Assembly: GCA_018266875.1 (NCBI GenBank)
Contig: JAFDZR010000047.1
Span: forward strand, 1 to 39,632
DNA from: Bacteroidota bacterium
GTDB taxonomy: Bacteria; Bacteroidota; Ignavibacteria; Tepidaquicellales; Tepidaquicellaceae
Length of the DNA stretch: 39,632 bases
Direction: 5' to 3'
Positions 25,308-32,767 of this stretch are shown here, piece after piece; the first letter of the stretch is position 1; each line of letters opens with the position of its first letter. The translations under genes were made by a program, and so were the position numbers. The notes beneath the pieces were generated by a model. That model saw nothing but the letters and a program-made list of their open reading frames with translations. It had not been told where the DNA came from and made no database searches.

Positions 25308-27014
25308 TTGAATTTAAAATTCAGCGAGTTTGAATATAAAAGACCTGACATTGAATCAATAAAAAAAGATTTTAATGAGCTTATTGAGGAATTTAATAAA
25401 GCCCAAAGCGCTCAGGATCAATATCTTGTTTTAAAGAAAATTACGGAGTTAAGAAAAGATTATGATTCCATGAACAGGATCGCCTCCATCAGATACACTA
25501 TTGATACCTCGGATAAATTTTATGAGGAAGAACATGATTATTTTGATGACATCGGTCCCGTTTATTCAGGACTTATAAAGGAAATGTATTCTGCTCTGGT
25601 GAATTCTAAATTCAGAGAAGATCTTGAAAAGATAGTAGGTGAACATCTGTTCAATGTCGCTGAAGTTTCAATAAAGACCTTTAAACCGGAGATCATAGAA
25701 GACCTGAAAAAGGAAAATCATCTCTCTTCCAAATATGTCAGACTTATTGCCTCGGCTAAAATCATGTTCGAAGGCGAAGAAAGAAATCTGGCCGGCATGG
25801 ATCCTTTCATGAATTCTGACGACAGGGAAATCAGAAAAAAAGCCTATGATGCCAAATGGAAATTCTTTGAGGAAAATGAAAAGAAAATTGATGAAATTTA
25901 TGATGACCTTGTAAAAGTGAGAACAAAAATTGCGCATGCTCTCGGATATGACAATTTTATTCAGCTTGGATATGACAGACTCAGACGAACCGGTTATACT
26001 GATAATGAAGTTGCAGGGTTCAGGGATGAAATAAGGAAATATCTTGTTCCTCTCACTCAGGAACTCAAAGAACTGCAGAAGAAAAGAACCGGATATGATA
26101 AGCTGCATTACTATGACAGTGAATATAATTTCAGAAACGGAAATCCCAAACCAAAAGGTTCTCCGGACTGGATAGTTGAGAAAGCAAGGATCATGTACGA
26201 TGAACTTTCACCCGAGACCTCTGAATTTTTTAATTTCATGATAGATCATGAAGTAATGGATCTTTATAACCGTAAGAATAAATCTGCAGGTGGTTACTGC
26301 TCATTTATTCAGAAATATAAAAGTCCCTACATCTTTGCCAACATGAACGGAACTGATCATGATGTGAAAGTCCTTACTCACGAAGCGGGACATGCTTTCC
26401 AGGCTTTTGAAAGCCGTAAGTTTGAATTTCCTGAATATCAGCATCCGACCCTGGAAGCCTGTGAGATCCATTCCATGAGTATGGAATTCATTACCTGGCC
26501 GTGGATGGGACTTTTCTTTGAAGAGGATACTGATAAATTTTTACTTTCTCATCTTAACAGAGCTCTGATGTTTATTCCTTACGGAGTTTCTGTAGATGAA
26601 TTCCAGCATTTTGTCTACGGAAATCCTGATGCAACTCCTGATGAAAGGAAATCAAAGTGGAGAGAGATTGAGAAGAAATACATGCCTCATAAAGATTATG
26701 ACGGCAATGATTTCCTGAGCAGAGGCGGATACTGGTTTATGCAGGGACATATTTTTAAAATGCCTTTCTATTATATTGATTACTGCCTTGCTGAGATATG
26801 CGCTCTGCAGTTCTGGAGAAAATGTAATCACGACAGGGATGTCGCCTGGAAGGATTATCTTGCTTTATGCAGAGAAGGAGGAAGCAAGCCTTTTCTTGAA
26901 CTTATCAAAGTTGCAAAAATTGATTCTCCGTTTGAAAGCAGTGTAGTGGAATCTATTATAGGTTACGTTGATGAATTCCTTGAGAATGTAAGCGAGGAAT
27001 ACGATCTGGTTTAA
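25308..27014 (+). CDS. M3 family oligoendopeptidase (paralogue 2)
   Basis: This is a second 568 aa zinc oligopeptidase, a full-length paralogue of the gene at 20023-21729. The metal site is His358-Glu359-x-x-His362 in 'LTHEAGHAFQAF', with Glu386 in 'LEACEIHSMSMEFI' as third ligand. The two proteins share long blocks such as 'YKSPYIFANMNGT', 'MYDELSPET' and 'MPFYYIDYCLA'. The start is TTG, with AAAAAAGG a few bases upstream, the nearest thing to a Shine-Dalgarno site seen here. It is probably the third gene of the typA-ferredoxin operon. It may differ from its sister in peptide specificity or expression. Confidence 0.94.
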   Translation: MNLKFSEFEYKRPDIESIKKDFNELIEEFNKAQSAQDQYLVLKKITELRKDYDSMNRIASIRYTIDTSDKFYEEEHDYFDDIGPVYSGLIKEMYSALVNSKFREDLEKIVGEHLFNVAEVSIKTFKPEIIEDLKKENHLSSKYVRLIASAKIMFEGEERNLAGMDPFMNSDDREIRKKAYDAKWKFFEENEKKIDEIYDDLVKVRTKIAHALGYDNFIQLGYDRLRRTGYTDNEVAGFRDEIRKYLVPLTQELKELQKKRTGYDKLHYYDSEYNFRNGNPKPKGSPDWIVEKARIMYDELSPETSEFFNFMIDHEVMDLYNRKNKSAGGYCSFIQKYKSPYIFANMNGTDHDVKVLTHEAGHAFQAFESRKFEFPEYQHPTLEACEIHSMSMEFITWPWMGLFFEEDTDKFLLSHLNRALMFIPYGVSVDEFQHFVYGNPDATPDERKSKWREIEKKYMPHKDYDGNDFLSRGGYWFMQGHIFKMPFYYIDYCLAEICALQFWRKCNHDRDVAWKDYLALCREGGSKPFLELIKVAKIDSPFESSVVESIIGYVDEFLENVSEEYDLV

Positions 27015-27057
27015 GATAAAATGGCTGCTGAAATTTAAGTGCTGTATAACATATTTA

Positions 27058-27612
27058 TTATAAAACATCTGTTCCGCTGAATCTTTTATAAGCAATCTGA
27101 TAACCTTTCTTTCTTGCAATAGGTGCAGTGACCGAAGAAAGAAAGTCCTGAACTGATATTGGCAATGAAGCAAGATAAGTCTTTGCTTTAAGGTACTTTA
27201 GCCAGAGCATTACCTGAAAGAATGGTATTTTACCTTTTTTGATTTTCCCCTCACCGGCAAATCCGAAAATTGTTTCCAGCAGATATTCTACATCAAGAGC
27301 CGGACTGATTATCTGTTCAGTGATAAGATCATACTTTTCATCATTGAAATGTGTATGCGGTTTCCCTTTAGGAAGTGTAATCTCTTCTCCTGAGGAAATT
27401 TTATTTGTAATGCCATCCAGCTTATATGTCAGAATTCCGCTCCTTACCCTGAATGTCTCATCCTGAAACAGATGAATATGATCAACGGCTTTGAAACTGC
27501 CGGGTTTGAATGTTACAAGTATTTTTGAATATTTACCATCAGTATCTTCTGAAGTTTCCAGGAATTCCATTATGGTAAATTCATCACTTATAATCTGTCC
27601 TTTATGCGCCAT
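27058..27612 (-). CDS. Cupin-domain protein
   Basis: This protein is 184 aa if it starts at the ATG giving 'MAHKGQIISDEFTIMEF'; an upstream in-frame ATG at 27657 would add 15 unlike, Phe/Lys-rich residues, and I prefer the inner start. The N-terminal 110 residues are a single cupin barrel. Motif 1 is 'FKAVDHIHLFQDETFRVRSG', with two His and one Glu as likely metal ligands, and motif 2 is 'ITLPKGKPHTHFN'. The C-terminal part is helical and basic ('KKGKIPFFQVMLWLKYLKAKTYL'). It lies 66 nt downstream of the GT39-type gene on the same strand, probably in one transcript. The ligand or reaction is not evident. Confidence 0.82.
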   Translation of the reverse strand: MAHKGQIISDEFTIMEFLETSEDTDGKYSKILVTFKPGSFKAVDHIHLFQDETFRVRSGILTYKLDGITNKISSGEEITLPKGKPHTHFNDEKYDLITEQIISPALDVEYLLETIFGFAGEGKIKKGKIPFFQVMLWLKYLKAKTYLASLPISVQDFLSSVTAPIARKKGYQIAYKRFSGTDVL

Positions 27613-27678
27613 AAAATAATATTTTTTCAAAAATAAGAAAAATGTATTTATTTTCAAAAGAAATTCTGATCTCTCCTT

Positions 27679-29220
27679 TCATTCATAATGTTTTATTCTA
27701 TTCCAGATCCCGCTGATGGGATTCTTAAATCCCTTTACAACAAAAATTTTCATATTATTCTCGTATGGCATTGAATACCTGGCAGAATGAATTCCCGCTA
27801 CCTCGACAGAATCAAATTCATCAGTATAATCTTCTTTTTCACCGCCTATTATTATCATTACCGGATCTTTTCTGTCACCGTAACCCCAGAGCCAGTAAGA
27901 GTTGTGTGATGAGATCGCTTCAGGCAAAGGATATTTATTCCTGAAAAAATTTACGGCGGAAGCGTCACCGTAATTCCATCCGAAAACAACTGCTCTTTTT
28001 CTATCTTCTTCCGGAAGCGAAATGTAAACTTTTGAGACATCCGATGCGAGCTCCTCCCAGCCGTGCATGTCTGCAAAGAACTGACTCAGTTCAGAAAGCT
28101 GTTTATTCTCTGATGATGAAGGCGCCATCCCTATCATTTTTGAGTAGGCAATGTTATTCTCAACCTTCAGTACCGGCATAACAATTGGTGCGATCATAAC
28201 TCCAATTAATATTACAGGAATTAATATTGCGTATCTGAGCCATTTAAATTTTTCAAACGTCTTCATTTCTATAAATACAGATCCTCCTGCAAACAGCGCC
28301 GGATATGCAGGTGAAAGATATTCAGCTTTACTGTGACCGTTTAATACAAGAATTATAAAAGCGGTAATGTAAATAATAGAAATCATCCTGTATGTTCTTC
28401 CTTCCTTATTGAACAGAAAGTAATATAGTCCAGCCAGCCAGATTACAGCTGATGCGGGATTCATTATAAGGAATTGATTCTTAATGAACCCAAGAGCATT
28501 CAGCGCGGAATATTTCTCTGAAGTGGCGTTCCTGATAAATTCGAGATGTGCAAAATCGTTTTGAAAATTCCATATTACATACGGCAGAAAAATCAGGAAT
28601 GAAATTGCTAAAGTAATATAAGGTTTAACTGTTACAAAATGTTTCCTTTCCCGTGTCAGTATTAATCCCATAAAAAATCCGAACTCAAACCAGAGAAATC
28701 CGATCTTATTCATGAGACCCAAACCGATTAAAATCCCAAGATAGATCCAGTCCGGAAATCTGTCTTCCTGAATTATTCTTATCACGATATAGAAGGAGAC
28801 AGACCAAAGTAGAATATCAATGGAGTTCATTGAATAATAGGAATTCATTGCCAGATATACCGGAGCAAATATTACTGCAGCAGACGAAAGTATAATTGAA
28901 AATGTCTTTCCCCCAAGTCTTGAAGCTGTCAGACAAGTAAAGAAAACTGTGAGAGAAGCAGCAATGGCAGGAATTAATCTTAAGGCAAAAATTGAATCGC
29001 CAAATAAATTCCTGTTGATAAGTAATATTAAAATTGATAATGGCGGCTGATCCACATATCCTAATCCCGGATGCTCTGTGCAGGCAATGTAATATAGCTC
29101 ATCCCTGAAATATCCGTATCCTGCAAAGATGTTAACATACAAATGTATCAGCAGAGGAACTGCCATCACTATCAGAATGAGATAACTGATTTTCCGTTTA
29201 CCGCCGGGATTGTCTGTCAA
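27679..29220 (-). CDS. GT39/PMT-type membrane glycosyltransferase
   Basis: This is a 513 aa integral membrane protein of the dolichyl-phosphate-mannose mannosyltransferase (PMT_2/ArnT-like) group. It has about ten to eleven hydrophobic helices. The first extracytoplasmic loop carries the diagnostic acidic pair Asp40-Glu41 in 'YGYFRDELYYIACTEHPGLG' followed by 'YVDQPPL', expected to bind metal and the polyprenyl-phosphate sugar. The C-terminal ~120 residues are a soluble periplasmic domain. Such enzymes move a sugar from a lipid carrier to lipid, protein or glycan outside the membrane; the acceptor is unknown. It probably shares a transcript with the cupin gene and is divergent from trhO (180 nt between starts). 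Confidence 0.9.
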   Translation of the reverse strand: MTDNPGGKRKISYLILIVMAVPLLIHLYVNIFAGYGYFRDELYYIACTEHPGLGYVDQPPLSILILLINRNLFGDSIFALRLIPAIAASLTVFFTCLTASRLGGKTFSIILSSAAVIFAPVYLAMNSYYSMNSIDILLWSVSFYIVIRIIQEDRFPDWIYLGILIGLGLMNKIGFLWFEFGFFMGLILTRERKHFVTVKPYITLAISFLIFLPYVIWNFQNDFAHLEFIRNATSEKYSALNALGFIKNQFLIMNPASAVIWLAGLYYFLFNKEGRTYRMISIIYITAFIILVLNGHSKAEYLSPAYPALFAGGSVFIEMKTFEKFKWLRYAILIPVILIGVMIAPIVMPVLKVENNIAYSKMIGMAPSSSENKQLSELSQFFADMHGWEELASDVSKVYISLPEEDRKRAVVFGWNYGDASAVNFFRNKYPLPEAISSHNSYWLWGYGDRKDPVMIIIGGEKEDYTDEFDSVEVAGIHSARYSMPYENNMKIFVVKGFKNPISGIWNRIKHYE

Positions 29221-29400
29221 AAGTAGTAAGATTTATTTATGAATTTGAAAAATTTTAATTCCCTGAAAAATTATTTACCAGCTGCAATTTATTATGGAAC
29301 ATATTGAGGTTATTCATAAAATATATGTTCTGATCTGAAAAATATATATTAGAATTTATTTATAAATTGAATCAAAGCTTAGATAGAATTAATTTTAAAC

Positions 29401-30312
29401 ATGAAAAATCAGTCACCATACAAAATACTCCTTTATTATAAATATGTTCACATTGATGATCACGAAACTTACGCTAAGATCCATCTTAAGTTCTGCGAAT
29501 CCCTCGGTGTGAAAGGCAGGATCCTGATCGCTGAAGAGGGAATTAACGGGACCCTTTCAGGCACGACTGAGCAGGCGAATGCATACATTTATGCAATGCG
29601 CATGGATCCGAGATTTACTGATATGACATTCAAGATTGATGACGCGGAGGAACACGTTTTTAAAAAGCTTTATGTCAGGCCAAAGAAGGAAATTGTAACA
29701 ATGAATCTTGAGAAGGACCTTGATCCTAATCATATTACCGGAAAACGTTTAAAGCCCGCTGAATTTCTTGAAGCAATGAAAGATGATAATGTTATAATAG
29801 TTGACGTTAGGAATGATTACGAATATGACATAGGTCATTTCAGAAATGCTATCCGGCCAGATGTTAAGAACTTTAAGCAGTTTCCGGAATGGGCAAGAAA
29901 AAACAAAGACATGCTTAAAGATAAAAAGATACTTGCATACTGTACCGGAGGTGTCAGGTGTGAAAAATTTTCAGGATATCTGGTTAGGGAAGGATTTACA
30001 GACGTGAACCAGCTTAAAGGCGGTATCATTGCATATTCAAAACATCCTGAAACAAAGGGAAGCATGTTCGAAGGAAAATGCTATGTCTTTGACGAAAGAA
30101 TTGCAGTCGATGTGAATTTTGCTGAAGGTACAAAAGTAGTGGGAAAATGTTTCCACTGCGGCGAACCAAGCGACAGGTATGTTAATTGCGCAAATCTGAG
30201 CTGTCATACACAGTTCCTGTGCTGTGAAAAATGTGATGAAAAAACTCTCAGGTCCTGCAGCAAGGAATGTGAAGAAGTTATCAGGAATTATCAGATACAA
30301 AGTACGGATTAA
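29401..30312 (+). CDS. trhO: tRNA uridine(34) hydroxylase TrhO (rhodanese-like, YceA family)
   Basis: TrhO makes 5-hydroxyuridine at the wobble position of tRNA, using molecular oxygen. The 303 aa protein has the N-terminal acylphosphatase-like domain ('LLYYKYVHIDDHE', 'RILIAEEGINGTLSGT', 'KLYVRPKKEIVTM'). The rhodanese domain follows ('VIIVDVRNDYEYDIGHFRNAI') with active-site Cys181 in 'LAYCTGGVRCEKFSGYL' and 'QLKGGIIAYSKH'. The C-terminus has a Cys-rich probable zinc-binding tail ('GKCFHCGEPSDRYVNC', 'CHTQFLCCEKCDEKTLRSCS'), usual in the long forms. It is monocistronic and converges with the unknown gene downstream. Confidence 0.95.
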   Translation: MKNQSPYKILLYYKYVHIDDHETYAKIHLKFCESLGVKGRILIAEEGINGTLSGTTEQANAYIYAMRMDPRFTDMTFKIDDAEEHVFKKLYVRPKKEIVTMNLEKDLDPNHITGKRLKPAEFLEAMKDDNVIIVDVRNDYEYDIGHFRNAIRPDVKNFKQFPEWARKNKDMLKDKKILAYCTGGVRCEKFSGYLVREGFTDVNQLKGGIIAYSKHPETKGSMFEGKCYVFDERIAVDVNFAEGTKVVGKCFHCGEPSDRYVNCANLSCHTQFLCCEKCDEKTLRSCSKECEEVIRNYQIQSTD

Positions 30313-30399
30313 TAAATATTTTATGTTTGTTGAGATCTCCCCTGCCCGCAGAATCTTATACAGCGTTGACTCTGCAGGAAGGAAGATTAAGTTGAGAAA

Positions 30400-30879
30400 T
30401 TATTTCTTGCCTGTTTTTTTTGTCAGATCAATTACCTTTGGGGAAGTGAATTCAGTCACTCTGAATTTTCTGTATGAATGACTGCCTGCATAAACAATCT
30501 CATCTGAAAGAAATGCCTCCACGCAGACTTCAATTGGTGTGTTGAAAAATTTAACCACTTCTGTGTTTGTGTAATCTGATCTTGAAATTCCTTTATTTGT
30601 GAAATACATTTTTTCCGCCAGATAATCCTTGAATTTTCTATGCCCTTTGAATCTGAGAAGATCTGCTGTCTGAAGTAAATCGTATTCAAGTATCATAAGA
30701 TACAATTTATCATCCCAGTAATAATCACAGAAAGTCAGATATTCAGTACTGTCTGTCTGAACGAAGTTGTTTACTTCAAGAGCCGGATTACAGTAGTTAA
30801 CTCCCTCTCCGAAGTTTTCCGCATAAAGCCTTCCGAAGTCAGGCGGAAATCCGGATTCTGAATCTTTTTTCTTTTTCAT
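30400..30879 (-). CDS. Hypothetical protein, unrecognised family
   Basis: This is a 159 aa soluble protein with no signal peptide or membrane segment. It is rich in aromatic and charged residues ('YLTFCDYYWDDKLYLMILEYDLL') and opens with a Lys-rich N-terminus. The central part looks alpha/beta, and the C-terminus is basic. I do not recognise a domain. It faces trhO tail-to-tail (87 nt apart) and has a 640 bp gene-free stretch upstream that contains repeat copy C. Codon use looks like its neighbours, and the ORF is open for its whole length with no competing longer frame, so it is probably real. Confidence 0.65.
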   Translation of the reverse strand: MKKKKDSESGFPPDFGRLYAENFGEGVNYCNPALEVNNFVQTDSTEYLTFCDYYWDDKLYLMILEYDLLQTADLLRFKGHRKFKDYLAEKMYFTNKGISRSDYTNTEVVKFFNTPIEVCVEAFLSDEIVYAGSHSYRKFRVTEFTSPKVIDLTKKTGKK

Positions 30880-31520
30880 GATTTTTTAATTTAAGTTATA
30901 AAATTATTTTCAGAATAGTTCTGATATCATCAAAGATTTTACATAAAGGATGGGGGATGTATGTTGGATATGATGAAGCCGGATCAGGAAATGGAAAAGT
31001 TCAATATCTGTTTTAAAATACTGAACACTTTTTGAATTTATTTTGAAAGATTGTGGAACCGGAAGGGTGACAATTCAGACCTTATTCTACTGTTAATATT
31101 AACTATTTAATTTTAAAAAATGTTTTGTGCACTTTTGTAAAAAAACTGAAATAAGTTCTGTTTTATCCTAAAGATAATGACATTTCCGGAAAAAGTTTTA
31201 TATATGAATACGGAAGATATTTAAATAGTAAATTAAACTGATTAAAATATTTCTTTTAAAGAATTAACAGCTCTGCCCGACTCAAAATTTGCTTCGCAAA
31301 TATCCCGGACAGGGAAATTTTATTAACGCAATTTATCACGAATTCTTTACGGCAATAATTCACAGACAGATAGTTTGAAAAATATATTAAAACGATTAAA
31401 AGATTTTAAATATTAAAGTATTTCTTATGATTAAGATTTAATATGGACAGTATTGTTAATTAACTATTTAAATCTAAAATATCAAATTGTAATTCTTAAT
31501 TCTTAATTTTTAATTATTAA
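30880..31520. other. Gene-free region between two minus-strand genes, with repeat copy C
   Basis: No convincing ORF or RNA gene is seen in these 641 bp. The right part holds dispersed repeat copy C (31280-31455). It is followed by a run of AATTCTTAATTCTTAATTTT-type simple sequence just before the end of the flavoprotein gene. The left part should contain the promoter of the unknown minus-strand gene, but I cannot fix it. Confidence 0.5.
31280..31455 (+). repeat. Dispersed non-coding repeat, copy C
   Basis: This copy runs from ACTCAAAATTTGCTTCGCAA to ATGGACAGTATTG. It matches copy A well in the middle (for example CGCAATTTATCACGAATTCT) and copies A and B in the conserved A/T block. One T-to-A change in the shared AAATTT arm weakens both alternative hairpins by one pair. 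Neighbouring genes differ from those beside A and B, so it is not tied to one gene. Confidence 0.85.
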
Positions 31521-32747
31521 TTAACAATGTTTTCCGGCCGCGACTCCTGATGACCATGCCCACTGAAAATTATATCCGCCGAGCCAACCTGTTACATCCA
31601 CTACTTCACCTATAAAATATAATCCTTTTACTTTTTTTGATTCCATTGTTTTTGAGGAAAGCTCATTTGTGTCAATTCCTCCTGAAGTGACTTCGGCTTT
31701 GCCGTAACCTTCTGTGCCCGAAGGATTCAGTTCCCACCGGTGAATTTTATCGGAAATTATTCTCAGATCCTTATGTGAAAACTGATTAACCGGTTTTGAT
31801 GAAAAATATTTTTTCACAAAAGCATCTGAAAATCTTTTCGGGAAATATTCCGACAGTAGATTATTGATTAATAATTTCCCTTTAGATCTGTCTGTCAGGA
31901 TATTGAATAAATTCTCTTCAGGAAGAAGATTTATCCTGAAAATGTGATCTTCCTTAATGAAAGAAGAAATCTGAAGAACGGCAGGTCCGCTCAGCCCTCT
32001 GTGAGTGAAAAGTATATTCTCGCGGAACTTAATCCTGCCGGCGGAAACTTCAGAATCCACAGATACTCCGCTGATTTCAGAGAATTCTTTCCAGTATCCA
32101 TTTTCAAATACAAGCGGAACGAGAGCCGGCTTTGTATTGACAATTTTTATTTCAAATTTTTCCGCAGTTCTGTATCCGAAATCGGTCGCTCCCATTTTCG
32201 GGATAGACAGTCCGCCCGAAGCAATTACAAGCGACCGGCATCTGTAATTTCTGTAAGAGGACTTTATCAAGAATGAATCATTTTTTGTGATCTCAGAGAT
32301 CCGGCAGTCTGTAATTATTTCGGCGCCGTATTTTCTGCATTCATCAAGGAGCATATTAAGTATCTCCCGTGAACTTCCGTCGCAGAATAACTGCCCCAGT
32401 TTCTTTTCATGAAAATTTATTTTATATGATCTTACAAATTCAATAAAATCATCCGGAGTATATCCCGATAAGGCGGATCTGCAGAAATGCGGATTCTCTG
32501 AAATGAAATTTCCCGGCGCAACGATCCTGTTTGTAAAATTGCATCTTCCGCCGCCTGAGATCAGTATTTTTTTCCCCGGCTTTTCCGAGAGTTCAAGTAC
32601 CGTTACTTTCCTCCCTCTGCCTGCAGCTTCGGCTGCGCACATAAGCCCCGCAGCGCCTGCTCCTATTATTATTACATCTCTCTCTGTAACTGAATTATCC
32701 GGTTTTTCCAAATTATCGATTAAATTTCTTTCGTATAAATTAAGCAT
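31521..32747 (-). CDS. NAD(P)/FAD-dependent oxidoreductase (HI0933/BaiN-like flavoprotein)
   Basis: This is a flavoprotein of the HI0933/YhiN/BaiN family, 408 aa. The FAD-binding site is 'VIIIGAGAAGLMCAAEAAGRG' in short form: Gly29-Ala-Gly-Ala-Ala-Gly34. The family signature follows in 'KKILISGGGRCNFTN', with 'VIASGGLSIPKMGATDFGY' and the C-terminal 'GLYFIGEVVDVTGWLGGYNFQWAWSSG'. Members are linked to bile-acid or flavin-dependent reductions, and the true physiological substrate is mostly unknown. The first 20 residues are not family-like; an in-frame TTG at 32711 could be the real start. It is divergent from the MutS-like gene, with only 20 nt between annotated starts. Confidence 0.92.
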   Translation of the reverse strand: MLNLYERNLIDNLEKPDNSVTERDVIIIGAGAAGLMCAAEAAGRGRKVTVLELSEKPGKKILISGGGRCNFTNRIVAPGNFISENPHFCRSALSGYTPDDFIEFVRSYKINFHEKKLGQLFCDGSSREILNMLLDECRKYGAEIITDCRISEITKNDSFLIKSSYRNYRCRSLVIASGGLSIPKMGATDFGYRTAEKFEIKIVNTKPALVPLVFENGYWKEFSEISGVSVDSEVSAGRIKFRENILFTHRGLSGPAVLQISSFIKEDHIFRINLLPEENLFNILTDRSKGKLLINNLLSEYFPKRFSDAFVKKYFSSKPVNQFSHKDLRIISDKIHRWELNPSGTEGYGKAEVTSGGIDTNELSSKTMESKKVKGLYFIGEVVDVTGWLGGYNFQWAWSSGVAAGKHC

Positions 32748-32767
32748 TATAAAAATTATATTTAATA

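Noticed and set aside
30332..30378. Possible bidirectional terminator between trhO and the unknown minus-strand gene (CCTG...CAGA / TCTGCAGG)
   Set aside because: The stem needs a 4 nt bulge and a loop of about 20 nt, and no T-run follows directly; too weak to list.
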